Notes: a model not told the origin generated them from the sequence alone. A stretch of DNA of 64,000 bases from Morchella semilibera (GCA_009192285.1 CM018603.1:1079804-1143803), one strand, 5' to 3'; positions 44,001 to 56,645 are shown, numbered from the stretch's first letter. Translations and numbers: made by a program.

Positions 44001-46223
44001 AAACAATATGAGGCGGTTTGAATCTAGCTTCCTTGTAATCGTCAGTAAGAGGGTGTGTTTGAAAAGCTTCCTGTCAGGTGTTTATAATCTAGCAAACCAC
44101 CACAAAGCGAAAACAAACACAGCATCAACAACCCCGAACCCTCTTCCCAGTACTCCTACTCCTCAAACAATCCCCATCCCAAAAAGTCACCCTCTCCGTC
44201 TCCTCCCTTTTCCTCTTTCTGAGTCCATCCCCCCTCTCCATCTCGATCGGGACCTCTTTCTTCTTCCCCTTCCCCTTCTCCTTCTCGATGCCCCTCCCCC
44301 TTTCAACATCTCCGCCTCTCCCGGGAGGAAAAAGCAGGCGAACAGTCCGGGGAAACATCTGGTCGATCTCGCGGTCCGAGAACGGGTTCCCCAGCTGTCC
44401 GTTGCGGTGGCGAAGAATGATCATTTTGGGCACATAGAGCTGGCGTGGTTTGGTGTGGGGGCGGGGCATTGTATGGCTGTGCGTAACGTTGGTTTTTTTG
44501 GGGGGGCGCTGATAAAGTAGTGCTAATCCACTGGCGGATATTGTTTAGGAGTAATAACTGGTCTGGCCCACCCGGAGTATATATATATACCGTCTCTATC
44601 TTTCAACCCGCAATCGGCGTGGAGAGATATTCATGACGAATTCTAATTCAAGGTTGGGTTTGACACTCATGTAACGACTAATTATCAAGTGTACAATTTT
44701 TGACCCTTCACACACTATCACTCGGCCGCCTCCCCGCCCCGCCCCGTCCTCATCCGCAGCGAGATCCGATGGAGAAGCCACACGGAGGGGTGTAAGTAAG
44801 TAATTACATGTCTAGCAGGGTGTACCATCGATCCAAGTCTTCGGATCGTGATGGCTTGCGCTGCAGAAATCTGGACCCAATCATGGGATTTATTCACAGG
44901 CTAATAAGGAGACACATAGATTATATACTTTGCATACATGCAGTTACCTTCCTCCCCAGCCTCTAGCTGTCAAAAAGAAAGATATACATATATGTAGGGC
45001 ATCAACCAGGCCACTTCCCTGCATGAAGTTACCGTACTTTAAACTGCGCGCTTTGTGCATATCCTCTAACAGTCGCACCCCCAACAAAACACCGTCTACG
45101 TCTACCCCGCCGAGTCCAAGTCAACCCTAACCCATACAATCAAGCTACATAGCCCCAGCACCCCACACGCCACCCCCACCCCCCCCCAGAGACTCCCGTA
45201 CCAATAGATATCTGTGGAGTATAAGCACAAGTCTAATTCAAAATCACCTCCACAGCCCACCCCACCGATCTCACTTCCCAAAAGGGTACACACCCCTGAC
45301 AACTCCGGGGTAAGACGATGAGTGTATCAGAACTTTTTCTAAACTCAGTGAGAACATGATGTGCATACATAAATTGACGTATTACTAGTGCGCGTCTATG
45401 CTTAAGAGGATCACCGAATATTCGCAGGGCCTACGTATAGCTGCGCACTTGCGGCAACCAGTGGTTCGTGAAAATAATTTTATTCGTTATTTAACCGTAC
45501 ACGTTCGTGTTCTTAAGTGAAGGATCTGTAACCCTAACCCTCATCGGTACCTTTTTTTGCTTTTTTTTTTTTTTTTTCTGTGTGGATATGTATACCTACC
45601 GCGGTAAAGACCGGTAAAATAAGACTTGAAGAGGAAGAGGGTGTCCGTTCTGAAACAAGACAGGAGGTAGTTGAAAGGTACCAAGGCTCCAATCAACAGC
45701 AGTTGGGAGGAACGTACACGAAAGTATGAGATGGAAGGAAAGGTACCAAGGCTCCAATCAACAGCAGTTGGGAGGGACGTACGCAAAAGTAAGAGATGGA
45801 AGGAAAGGCGGGGTATCGAAGGGGGAAAAAAAGTGATAGAGGTATGGGAGAAAGGAAGGAAGTGCCAGATAGGCGTGAGACGTGCTTGGACACAAGCACT
45901 GAAGGAATCGAACTAAAAACCACACCATGACGTCGTTGACCCGGCATCGACAATCACCAAATATCACTCACAATCACACGAATTGCCAAGATCTGCAGCT
46001 TGTGACCCCAAATTCCATTATCAGGCGGTACTTCTATTCACGTCCGTCCTGCGGCGTGATCCATACCGATTATCCAATCCCGGCCACAGAATTTTATCGC
46101 AAAGGGAAAGCGGAAGGGAAGGGAAAGAAACAACAACGATCCCTTCCCCACAATTGCACGCCAAGTGCTCGCGTTGAAGCAAACAAGAGTCAAGCAAATC
46201 CGTCCACACATCCTTATTATCCA
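41018..46223. other. intergenic, no supported gene
   Basis: The first 700 bases are T-rich and probably 3' UTR and terminator of the transcription-factor gene. Later parts hold only short frames; a GC-richer island at 44.1-44.5 kb has competing frames on both strands (170 codons plus, 114 codons minus) without domains. It also contains telomere-like motifs at 45123-45133 and 45529-45541, a T18-type tract near 45.55 kb and the 65-base tandem repeat. Confidence 0.55.
45673..45808. repeat. 65-base tandem duplication
   Basis: The unit beginning GAAAGGTACCAAGGCTCCAA occurs twice with a 65-base period (GGTACC at 45677 and 45742), followed by the start of a third copy. The copies differ at only a few positions, so the event is recent. 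The repeat makes frames open on both strands; none is a convincing gene. Confidence 0.85.
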
Positions 46224-48818
46224 TTATTTTTTGGCTGCCGTCCCTTCGCTCTCTATTCTTTCGTCGTCGCTGTCCTCGTCTTGTTTATCCGCATTACAAG
46301 CCAAAAGTCCGTTGCTGTTGAGAAATCTCACGCTGACCGGGCTCCTTGCAGGTCCTCCAGGACTTGTCTGACTCGCCGCTGGCGTCTCGGGAAAGCTTCG
46401 AGATACAGTGCTCGGGCTCCTGGTGACAGGGCTTGAACTACTTTGCGGCGTAATCTTGACATATGTTCCTGAAGAAAGTTCCTGCAACACAAGTAGATAA
46501 GGTCTCTTCGAGCTCAACAACATCTGGTACTGGCAAGGAGGAATATTAGGAGGGGAGACAGAAGAAGAAGCAGAAGGGTTCGTGCTGCTAGCGGTGGTGG
46601 TGTGTATAGTTGTGGCAGTGGAGGCGATAGTGGTTGGGGCGGCCCGCATGCGCTTCGATGCTAGCCGAGAAAACGTTGGCGTTGAGCCGGATGGCTGTTC
46701 TGTTGAGCTCGACGAAGCTGTACAGGGACTCGCGTCCGGCTCGTTAGATGATGGTGATGGCTCTGCTAGCATACTAAAGCGGAAACTCGGGAGTGGAAAA
46801 TCATAGTCACACTCGGGCACACTCACATCATCCAAATTTGGATCACCATCATGAGAGGGACGTTTAAGGACTCTATCTAGCCCTGCGATTTCACGTATCG
46901 CAGAAGCATAGGTCAACTCACCGTCTTCATCATATTCTCTAGATCCTGAGCCTGATGGGGCATCACTTCGGGGGTTCACTTCCGGCCCGAGACCCATGAT
47001 ACCAGTATCCCTACTCTTTCTCCTTTTCTCCTCCTCCCAAACCTCTATTGACTTTCCACTGGTGTCTAAATAGTAATGGCTGTTCTCCGGGGGCTCCAAG
47101 TGGTCAGTACTGCTCATTATAGCCTTTCCTTTTCCTTTGTTGATAGCCTGCCCTTCGTCAATTCTGTTCGTATCCGAGTCATGTTCTACCTTCCAGTAGA
47201 TATCCGGTAGATTCCTCCCGCCACTAGAGCGTTTCAAGGCAGTGGCAGTATCATACTCCTGATCCATCATTTCCCCGACTGTAAATGGGGCTACAGAATC
47301 AATTTGTGGTAGGGTGGGAGGCTCAGTCAACTTCAACCATTTCTTTGTTTCCTCCGAGGACAAATTTTTCCATGGAGAGATCGGCGGTAATTCTTCCATT
47401 CCTAGAGGAGACAAAGCGGGATGGGACTGTATCATGGGAACCTGTTCGACCCAACCCCCTTTAGATTCTTCCGGTGCAGTATTTTCGGTAACCTTTGGCG
47501 GTGTAGCGTGGTTGCGCACCGCGTTCGAGACTTGGGACGGGAGCAAATCGGGCCCCGGTTTGTCACTAATTGCGAACTCGGATCCGTCGGGGTTATTCCA
47601 CGGCCCGCCATGTTCATCCCGCCTCTCTAGAGGGACAGTCTGTGGCCTTTCCGGGGGTTCGGTTTCAATAGCCCCTGTACCAGACACATCATTAGAAGCT
47701 AGAGGTATTGATAAAAATGGCACCGATACCCTTCTACACGCTGAAGCAACTCCTCTTCGTACAGCTTCCCTAAATCCTGATCCATGGCTGGATCCTCGAA
47801 TTGTGGATGACTGACCCGAGGAAAAATAAGGGGGGGTGTGAGCCGGAGTGCGAGCAGACAGTGATTCCAAGTGGCCAGGTTCGGAGGAGGCTGCGGCGGC
47901 AGCGCTCGACGCGGGTGATTCTGTTGAGCTTGAAGAGTGCTTCCCGGACCGCAGAAATCGGTTGACTCGGGTCCGGAACTTCTGAGCAGGGGGTGAGGAG
48001 GATGACCTAAGTTGTTCGCCTGGTGCCGAGACATCGACTCCTTCATGCTCCTCTTCTAATGAATCTCTACCTCGCCCTTTTCTGTGGTGATGATGTCTCC
48101 ACGATGCCAGTTTGTTCGAGAAGCTCGAGGGGCTGGAGTGCTTGTGTGCATTTCTAGAGGGTACATCTTTGGCATGAAGTGGGACCGTACTTGCTAAGGA
48201 TGTTGCAGCAGTTGGATGTGGAGGGTGTGGGGATTGGTGACCCGTATCTTGGTGTGGGGACCCATTTAGATTGTTTCTAGATGAAGCCTCCTTTGAGTTA
48301 AGTTCATTCATCAGATGATCGACCTTTGGGGCAGTGTTATTCTGTCTGCCCCTTGATGAAAGAGTTTCCCGAATGTTATGTCTGGCCGACAACACATTAC
48401 CAAGCTTAGATCGAGCGGTGTTCCATCGATGCCTCGTCCTCCCTTCCCCCTCCCTATACCTTTCGTCCGGATGATCACTTTCTTGGGTTGGCAGTGAATA
48501 TTGCTGGGCGTCCTCCGAAAAGCGAGCAGCCTCCCCACGTGGTTGCTGCTGCTGTAGCAAATTCCCAACAGAATCTCTGACAGGTGACATGCCCAAATAA
48601 GCGCCAACATTAGGACTGCGTTCATCTGGTTTGGCCTGGCTAGGTAAATCTGTAGTACTGGAAAGCTGTGATGTCGGTGTTCCAAGAACCATCTTTCGGT
48701 CTGAGGATTTTCTAGTCCTGAGCGGTGAACCAGCACCATTCTCTGAGGGTTTGGCATTGGAAATGCTTTCCTCTCCACCATCACTAGATCCCACAGGAGG
48801 GAGAAGAGAGTGCGACAT
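46224..48818 (-). CDS. large Ser/Pro-rich disordered protein, function unknown
   Basis: The frame gives 864 residues from MSHSLLPPVGSS; an upstream in-frame ATG at 48869 would add 17 residues (MMFSNNRLVL..), less typical for a disordered protein. Most of the chain is low-complexity Ser, Pro, Thr and charged residues, with His-rich WRHHHHRKGRGR and many SP/TP sites suggesting phosphorylation. Shorter ordered-looking stretches are EAVRRGVASACRRVSVPFLS, LPPISPWKNLSSEETKKWLK, ELTYASAIREIAGLDRVLKR and, near the C-terminus, CQYQMLLSSKRPYLLVLQEL followed by SSGTYVKI. No signal peptide, membrane span or catalytic motif is seen. I do not recognise a named family; a fungal-specific regulatory or scaffold protein is the likeliest type. 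The unbroken length and GC content make it a real gene. No intron was needed. Confidence 0.8.
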   Translation of the reverse strand: MSHSLLPPVGSSDGGEESISNAKPSENGAGSPLRTRKSSDRKMVLGTPTSQLSSTTDLPSQAKPDERSPNVGAYLGMSPVRDSVGNLLQQQQPRGEAARFSEDAQQYSLPTQESDHPDERYREGEGRTRHRWNTARSKLGNVLSARHNIRETLSSRGRQNNTAPKVDHLMNELNSKEASSRNNLNGSPHQDTGHQSPHPPHPTAATSLASTVPLHAKDVPSRNAHKHSSPSSFSNKLASWRHHHHRKGRGRDSLEEEHEGVDVSAPGEQLRSSSSPPAQKFRTRVNRFLRSGKHSSSSTESPASSAAAAASSEPGHLESLSARTPAHTPPYFSSGQSSTIRGSSHGSGFREAVRRGVASACRRVSVPFLSIPLASNDVSGTGAIETEPPERPQTVPLERRDEHGGPWNNPDGSEFAISDKPGPDLLPSQVSNAVRNHATPPKVTENTAPEESKGGWVEQVPMIQSHPALSPLGMEELPPISPWKNLSSEETKKWLKLTEPPTLPQIDSVAPFTVGEMMDQEYDTATALKRSSGGRNLPDIYWKVEHDSDTNRIDEGQAINKGKGKAIMSSTDHLEPPENSHYYLDTSGKSIEVWEEEKRRKSRDTGIMGLGPEVNPRSDAPSGSGSREYDEDGELTYASAIREIAGLDRVLKRPSHDGDPNLDDVSVPECDYDFPLPSFRFSMLAEPSPSSNEPDASPCTASSSSTEQPSGSTPTFSRLASKRMRAAPTTIASTATTIHTTTASSTNPSASSSVSPPNIPPCQYQMLLSSKRPYLLVLQELSSGTYVKITPQSSSSPVTRSPSTVSRSFPETPAASQTSPGGPARSPVSVRFLNSNGLLACNADKQDEDSDDERIESEGTAAKK

Positions 48819-50552
48819 TTTCGATTTCAAAAGGGATAATAATACTAAGCGGTTGTTAGAAAACATCACTAGCTAGCACCAATGGCGATAAGATAAGATT
48901 AGTAGAGGGTACATACTGTAGCAGCAACAAACAGAAGAGAGTTAATGAGCAAAGTGTGTGTCCCTTGGATAACCAGTATCAATGGATAAAAAGTTGATGA
49001 GATAAGGATGATGAGGATGAGGATTAGAGGGAAGAGGACAAGAGAAGAGGGAAGATAAGCGAGATTCCCGGTGTCTTTTAACGTTTAATATTCAAAGCGT
49101 GATTCGATGATGTGTCCAGGGTTAGGTGTTCCAGCTGAGCCTCTCTGTGCTGGGACTTGGCGTTCGCTGTTCGACAGTACTTTACAGAGCTTTAACACTG
49201 CCACTGTCTTGCTGTCAATTAGATGCGTTGAGAAGACAAACAATACCATTTGTTTCCCAGAGGATGAGTTGTCTTTCGCTAAGCTTGCCGAGTGTGAAAA
49301 ATTTTCCGAAACCTATCGGCAGTTCACATCACATTAAGAGAACCCCGGGTTTTTTACACTATTATTAGACAAATCATGACGTGTCACTCGGCACGTTCAA
49401 TGATTTCCCTGAAGCGAAATAAAACAAGATTTTGAATAGTTATAGCCTCATAAGCCACTCTTCCTCTCCCCAACCGGATATCTACCTTTGTTCCTCAGCG
49501 ATAGAGCAAACGATAAGAGAAATCTCGACTTGTTACAGCCGCTCTCTTGCAGTGCCCATCAATGCCCATCACGGCTTTTTTTCCCTTCTGCCTGGCCTAC
49601 TCGGCTCCAACTTCAAAATTCGACCAACTGTGGTCTGTGTGCGCACCATACCAGCTGGTGGCTGAAGCGCAAGGCCCCTCCTAAACATGGCCGTGTGTAG
49701 TCTCGAACGAAATTCCTGGGTTTGTGCCAGGGGGGGGGGGGGCGGGGGACGGAGGTTTACTTGTGGTTGCTTGCGTGCAGCGGGCGATTAGTCGTTCCCA
49801 GATCTTGGTGATCTAACTGGTGGTGAGATCTGCCACACCAAGTGCGGAGTCGGCGTGGTCCGTGCGCATCATGATATGTCACTCTCGGGCGGAGGCTGAC
49901 GTATACGGAATTAACAGTGCCCAATCAGTATAGTCCAGCCACTCGGATCCCGACTTCCAGGTTTGACCTGGATGGCATCACTATTTGACACCATGTCCAT
50001 TCCGCTCCGAATTTTGGCGGAAGCAGCGGTTGAGATGATGTGTGCAAGGATGGCCTGCTCATCAGGGGAGGGGGATGCAAGTTACCAAAGTGGTTAAAGG
50101 AAGAGATCTTATATGCAGAGTACTTTATTTAACAGAATAAGTAACGAGCAGTACAGTCAGGGAGGAAAAAAAAAAGATATATATCTCTTGGGTATCTCCC
50201 CCCACGCTGTTTAGGAGGATATCTTGATAATAAAAAGGTTTTTGGCCGGTCTCCAAATTTGTTCACGGCCAATAGAAAACGAAACAAAGACAAATGTCTC
50301 TAAGCGTCCCCCCCCGACAGTATGCACCAAGGTCAAAGAGCGAATGCCACACCAAAGACCAGTTTTTCCGGCGAAGTTCGAAACAAAGAACGAATGTCTC
50401 AAATGAACAACCCTTCTACCGAATATCTGGATTTACAATACTTGAACCGAAACTAGCTTATTCCGGATAAAGCGTCACGAAAAATATACGTGTCAAGATT
50501 GAACACGTCAAAATTTTTGGTGAAAAACGTTTCTTGACCGTGGGGGACTCAA
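48819..50552. other. promoter of the Ser/Pro-rich gene, then desert
   Basis: 48.8-49.1 kb is purine-rich and probably leader and promoter of the minus-strand gene. Beyond it only short frames occur. A G13 run is at 49730-49742. Between 50.27 and 50.40 kb the words GAAACAAAGA..AATGTCTC appear twice about 100 bases apart. Confidence 0.5.
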
Positions 50553-50653
50553 GGCAGGATGGCCGAGTTGGTTATGGCGCCAGGTTAAGGTATTAAACTT
50601 AACATCAATTCCTGGTTCGGAAACGAGCGTGGGTTCAAGTCCCACTCCTGTCA
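50553..50653 (+). tRNA. tRNA-Leu (anticodon AAG) with intron
   Basis: The acceptor stem is GGCAGGA/TCCTGTC and the D arm starts TGGCCGAG as in leucine tRNAs. The anticodon stem is CCAGG/CCTGG with loop TTAAGGT (anticodon AAG), interrupted after position 37 by a 19-base intron. A long variable arm (TTCGGAAACGAGC) marks a class II tRNA, and the T arm is GTGGGTTCAAGTCCCAC. The discriminator is A. Confidence 0.93.
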
Positions 50654-53600
50654 TTAACTTTTGGTACCCTATCGACTGGGCTGCTATGTTTTCACCATGG
50701 ACAGGTCCTGAGATAAGGTGTAAATGAGGGGTATACTTCCTCTATCGTTTTTTTCCCGATGATGTGGGGGGCTGCCAAATCAACAAAAGCCCACCCCAAT
50801 TATTAGCTCTGCCAAGACAAATTACTACTTTCCAGGGTATCTCAGAGCTCGGCGACTCTAGTATCAATAATGCTTTTTCTGTATCATCCGCTGTACTTCC
50901 TTCGCCCCCAAGCCAGCCATAAATATCAGCTAATCAACAGTACGCATCATGAATCCGTTATTATACTGAGTAGCTGAACGAAGGGAACTCTAATCGGAAC
51001 GTGCAAAAGAGCCAGAAAGCAACAAAAAGGCAATAAACCAGGTTCTCTACTGGAGACAACTCGAACCCCTGTGAATAAGTGAAAAAAATTCCAGATCTTG
51101 CTTAAAGATGTCAACTGTTTCATCCCTATAATTATTTCTTCCTCCCCCACCTTTATTCTACCCCGTATTTACTTTGAATTTAGGATTCGCTGATGTACCC
51201 CCCCCCCTCCTGAGACCCGCGTGTATCACGTTAAGTCTGTGCCAGTCGGGGATAGATCACACTCTAAACGATACTCAATGACTGGCCTCGATCAGCGTAT
51301 CACCCAATGGTTCTCTACACCGAGGGCCCCCTAGCGGGATCTTGCAGCGTCTGAGACCGACCTGGTTGTACGAGCTGTCGGTATTGACACCCAGACTTTC
51401 AAACTTGCTCTGATTAGTTTTTTTGACCACCAGGATCATCCTGGCTCTTTGACTGCCAGTCAATCCTGGAACGTGGAAAGGCAGGAATATTGTCGTGGGT
51501 GAGATAGCTGCATGCATACCCACTTATCGCCAATCTGGTTGGAGGATGTAGAGGCGGGTGCTTGAAAGTGTCCTCCTAGCAAAGACCAGAAGAGGCCTAT
51601 TCGATCCAACCCCCCGAATCTGAGGATTCAAGGGCCGAAATTGCTGTCGCCAAGCACCTCAATACGACCAGAACATCGTGTTAATTTGGGAAGTTCGCCG
51701 CGAAGGTGTATTATCTTATTTATTGGGAAGGTTTTCCCATTGAGTACACTTTGGGCTGTGGACATGTACTCTCTCACCCAAGGCAACCAAGGTGATAGGA
51801 GCGTTTCAAGCCGTGTCTCTGTAAAAAGTAGTGCAATGTTTCTCCTAATCGATGTCGGATCTCCCGTGTGACCATCTTGTGAAATGCAAAACATGTCTCT
51901 TGTATGCCGAATCTTTTGTGCGACATGTGTCGAAATAAGAATTATGTGCCAAGCCGGGAAACTCCGCAAATAATGAATGATGGATAAATCATGTAGCCCA
52001 TAGAAGATATTCTATCGCTGTTTCAAAGATTGTGTATGAAACTCGTCTCTGGGTCATGGATTATCACTGTAACCTCTTATGATGGTCGCCACTGACAAGT
52101 CTTACTAACGGTTGTATATGCCTCGTCAGGTTGACTACGGGGTAACTTCGGCCTCTTGTGTGGATGTCCGCTGGTTATTACTATGATAATCGATCCGCTC
52201 AATATAGTTTTTATTGGGTTAGTATGTAATCTATGCGGATATCCGTCACCCATCTTCACCGTTGACAACCCCTGATGGACTGGAGAGTGTAAAGGGATGT
52301 AGGGTGCCAGATCGAGACATCAATTCGATCGTAAGTAAGGCTTTGCACTGGTACGGGAAGCCATAGATTTCTGTGTTCTGCCTCCTGGTTCATTCTCGGC
52401 TGCCCGCAAATTATTCCTTCAGGATACCATTGGGCTTCGTGCAGGACGCAACCGTCTTTGGAATGGGTACCAGCAAGACGACAAATCCAGTGTAACAATA
52501 TTTGTCACCTTTCGCTGAACTTGGGATTGGCATGATCTACGGGGGCTTTGAGGTTGAGCAGCTATCACAAAAATGACGAAATTGATAAGTCGTAAAGGAC
52601 TCTTAGTGAATAGGCCAATAGAGATGGGTGGGAAAAGCATCAACTCTAGCTATAGGCCAGTGTCCTACACTGATTGGGGCGCGGAGATGCGTGTTTTCCG
52701 GACTGGCGGATTAATCGAACAGGCGATCGAACAAATCCAGATCTAGTAGTATTCAGCATCCAAACAGACGATTTCTCTGCGGGTCTCTTTCACTTACTTT
52801 GCCCCCACAATCTAGTTTGAGTGAAGCATCGAGCATCCTCTATCCGTTTATTCCACTTGTACATAAGTGTAAGTCGGCATCGGAGATCAGGGACTGAAGC
52901 TCTCTAGGATTATGATTTGAGAGAATAGGTAATAGAGATGGCACCATCCTAGGTTGTGAGTGGAGAGATGGAAAGGTGATTGGAGATGACATGTGGAGGT
53001 GTAGGTGGTCTTTACAGGATGATTTGACGTTGCTGCAGCAACGACTTTCCACCGCAGTGTTCTCAACCTTAATTTACAGGCACCAACTTGCGTCAAATGT
53101 GTCTGGCCCTGACAGTTGCAAGCACCCCTCCAGGCACGCAATGCCCATCTGAGACTTGGACAGTCGCAGCCCAGCATGGCGAAGTCTATCGCGCCGGGTC
53201 CAAACCTCCGCCCAGTACGTAAGGCCTATTCTCAACATATCGCTTTTCTTGCTGAAGAAGCAAAACTCTACCTAGGACTTCCTAATGTCCCCGAGTACTG
53301 CTATCCTGGGTGTAATTCACCAATTGTTGCTTCCCGGGAGAGCGGGGCTATGTTTAAATGGCTAGATGAACGTGTAATACGGCGGTGAGGTGGTTGTAGC
53401 CCTTCATTGAGGTACAGAAGTTCCGAATTCCCCGTAAGTATTCATGCAGAGAGTATAATAGATCCCTGGGAATCCCTACCAAAACGCTGATATGTATAGA
53501 AATGTTGATGTTACGCTTTTCTGAAAGAATACGTGGACTAATTGACTTAAGCAGGCAATAAGTTCCTCTGCGCGTTGCGAATGAAAACATGTCCACTCTT

Positions 53601-55041
53601 CCTGTGGCCTGATAGTGACGGAAACTCGCCCTGATCTCAATTAAGATACATTCGCAGGAGGTACAGAGATATTTTGAACATAAAACCTCCTTTGAAAGGA
53701 ATGATATGATTACTGACAATACACGTGGCATAGCTTTGGGAGGGGGAGGGAGGCGATGTCGAGCCTCGTATCGAACGTTTGAAACCGAAGATCCAGCCTT
53801 GAGGAGCGGGGAAAATCTCGCGTACCTTTGACCCTACACAAAGGCCCTATTGGTTTGTCCGTCTGATACTCCAGGCGTATCTGGGGGATTGAATGATCCG
53901 GTTCATCCGACATAAATATTCATCATGACTGGAAAACAGGAGAGGATCCGATCTAGACTCCCGAAAACTTCCTAAATACAAGGATTATCCACCCTTTAGG
54001 CCTTAATTGATACTTGGTCAATAAAAACCTTGATAGGCGACATCTTTTAATCTCATCAACAGGCCTTGTCTATGAATAAACGCCGGCCCTTTCTCGTGGG
54101 GGCAAAGATATGGAAATCTAGAAAATCTGCCGAAATCTGCCGTAATGCTTGTCCTAGTACCAGAGATAAACAAAGATGGCTTATGAGACAACATCTATGC
54201 AAGAGTTCTATCCCGCACATCTCAATTTTGAATTCGGCCTAGTCCAGCCCATTTGTTGATGGCGTGCCCTTGTAGTATCTCACGATAGTCATCCAGTACT
54301 GCGAGGAGCAATACCTTGGCTTCAGATAAGAATTTTAGCGATAGGTCCCTGGTTCCTCGGCATCACGGCTCACGGATAGGCTTATGTTGGGGATGAGACT
54401 GAAATGTCTCGGGACTTTTGTGAGACTTATTGTCTTGAAGGATTCTAGGTACTAAAACAAGTTTGGGGGTACCATAATCAAGGTGGCATAATCGAGTGGC
54501 CCATCGTCCGAAGGCGGTCAAGAATTGGTATGCGGTAAATAACCACCGGAAATGAGTAAATATCATCTTAGCTGTCCCATGCACTCGGCAAGATGACATA
54601 TGTTCAGGGACGTCTCACTCAGCCGCTGCCACCAAGGAATCTCGCCTATGTGGTTTGGGAGTGGTAGAAATCCGGGAAAATGCCGTTGTTACTTGGCCGG
54701 GGGAGGGGATAACGGGCGAATCAGGGTTAAGTGGCGTTGCTATGGGAATCACACGATATCACTCGAATAACAAGACTTAAAGCCCTAACCCTGAATTTCT
54801 GGACTTTGTCGCATTTAGTCTCGCAGTGAGTTATTATGAGGGATTTAAACGAATATTCCCCGAAGACTGCCATTAGTTAATAGATTGTCACCTTAACGGA
54901 CGAATGCGAGCAAACTTCCCACTCGAACACGAAACCCGGGAGTTCGTTCCTAGCACAGTGTGATGGCCGGAGTCAAGACGGGGGGTTAGATAGGATTTTT
55001 AATATTGTGTAACGTTGATGGGGCGTTTAGTTATGGGTGTG
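50654..55041. other. desert with decayed coding-like fragments
   Basis: No gene is supported. Several frames between 51.2 and 53.4 kb have ordered-looking stretches (minus strand 52256-52498: HWICRLAGTHSKDGCVLHEA; plus strand 53116-53388: AFLAEEAKLYLGLPNVPEYC) but are short, on different strands and without a known domain. They may be remnants of genes or transposons. A telomere-like CCCTAACCCT is at 54783-54792. Confidence 0.4.
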
Positions 55042-55411
55042 TAGTGGTCCACAAGCCGGCTGGGGTCGATTCGACCTATAGGCTCGGGCTGGCTCGGCTC
55101 ATGGGAATCAGCGGCTCATAGAGGTCGAGCCGGTGGTCAATGATCAAAAACAGGTTATCCTCTCACCTAACTTAGCAAGACGGCAGATAGAGGCTTAATT
55201 TCGGCATGGTAGAATACTCTAGGAGGAGTAAACTATTGAGCATTAAGTCAGGTAAAACCGCCCTTTTGGCCTATTTCATGGCTTTTGGGGCCTAGCAGAA
55301 CACATGTAATTAGGCTCAAGCCTAAGCTCGAGCCCGAGAGAAAAGGACTCAAGCCGGCTCAGGCTCGCTGAAGGACGAGGCTCGAGCCGGCTCGGCTCAT
55401 GGACCACGCTA
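55042..55411. mobile_element. hAT-like non-autonomous element
   Basis: The right end reads inward as TAGCGTGGTCCATGAGCCG and the left as TAGTGGTCCACAAGCCG, two bases shorter. TAG..GTGGTCC termini and sub-terminal GGCTCGAGCC/GGCTCGGCTC repeats are typical of hAT MITEs. The interior of the 370 bases has no transposase frame. I found no clean 8-base target duplication, so the borders may be worn. Confidence 0.55.
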
Positions 55412-56498
55412 GTAGAGGTCCAAGGTACACAACCAAGGTGGAGACGGGAACCGAGACTATTAGGACAAGGACAACAGTTACTGCAGGTGTAAAAGGTGGA
55501 GGGGCAGGGGAAGACGGGATTGGCTCAACTGGTATGTGCACCCCAGATAGAATAACTATGCTAGGAGAGGCGGATAAAATCCTAGAAATATATTAGGATT
55601 ACCTTTTATAGTTCCGGCCACTTTGTGTTCCCCGTTTACATCCACTTTCTTTATTCTGGAAAAACGGAGCAAGAGGAAGGGGGAAAAGCGGTATTCAGCT
55701 TGCTGCCTGAGATAGAGTTACGTGTCTCAAGGAAATAAAATGGGTGAGATGGGGGTGGGTTTATATAGAGTGCTAGGGCGAAGGTTTTAGTAGGTGAACG
55801 AAATATAGGTGCGTTAACAAACTCCAAAGCCAAAGAATAGAAGTGCGTGTTCAATCGGTGCCTCAAGTTGGTGAGGGAAGTGATTGGTTGGTGTGCATAG
55901 TTGGGGTTGAGTGTTAGTTAGGTGTTACTTTAGTCTCGTTCCCAGCCCATACGGTGATGTTAGTGGTCGTGGTGGTTGTGACCGATAGATAATCTAGGTT
56001 CATCACAGTCGGTATTAAACCATACAACCAAGAAGATACCGCTGGGGTCTGGGAACGAGACTTGTGTTACTACTGTTGAAACCCGTACCCAACACTCCCG
56101 CAAGGAGCTATAGGGATTAGGTCTTGCTGTATCGAATTCAAGCATTATCTCGAGCAAAGGCTGGACCACTGCCAGCAATTATTGTCTGTATTGCTGTATG
56201 AACAGGTGTTTGATGTGCGTGTAGGGGGGGGGGTTTGTCTATAGTTTTGACGATTATAGAAATGGCCCTTTTTCCAGAGACGTTGTTTTTACGGGTTTAT
56301 CATGGCATTAAGGCTTTAAATGTCTCCCGTGCTGGATATATGCTAGGATGGACGCTTGGTGTGTCACGTAGATGTTGGGGGTATGCGTCAGACATTCCCT
56401 GTAACCCTTTACTCGATGCTGGTGGAGCTGTTAGTAGGTGTGGATTTTGGACAACAATGCATGCCGATGACTTATAGGTATATATACATTTAGTATTA
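55412..56498. other. AT-rich intergenic DNA
   Basis: Only short frames without domains; a G10 run at 56224-56233. The sequence TCTGGGAACGAGACT near 56.05 kb repeats, inverted, the CTCGTTCCCAG near 55.94 kb, so a small inverted repeat of about 11 bases spans 110 bases here. Confidence 0.4.
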
Positions 56499-56500
56499 TA

Positions 56501-56645
56501 GGGTGACAAAGTTCCCGTAATTTTGTAAAAGGGTGGGGGTCATGAACCAACTTGGCGACAGAGCTCAAGGTCGGTAGAACATAGTATCTAGGCTGAAGTC
56601 CCTACTGCTGTTGCTATGCAGAAATCGCGGGAACTTTTGTCACCC
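56501..56645. mobile_element. Tc1/mariner-type MITE, 145 bases
   Basis: The termini are GGGTGACAAAGTTCCCG on the left and GGGTGACAAAAGTTCCCG, read inward, on the right, continuing loosely to AATTT/GATTT. TA flanks both sides (56499-56500 and 56646-56647). No coding capacity. A different family from the MITEs at 34.2 and 35.2 kb. Confidence 0.85.

Noticed and set aside
44008-44520. Competing 170-codon plus and 114-codon minus frames in a GC-richer island
   Set aside because: Neither shows a domain or a clear promoter, and both are Pro/Leu- or Lys/Arg/Glu-rich from pyrimidine/purine strand bias.
51201-53390. Idea that several minus-strand frames are exons of one gene
   Set aside because: Frames lie in different phases without convincing donor/acceptor pairs, and I recognised no domain linking them.
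230-54765. Recurring TCACTCG words, often as TATCACTCGG
   Set aside because: Counted on both strands, the 7-mer occurs about as often as chance predicts, and the contexts share nothing further.
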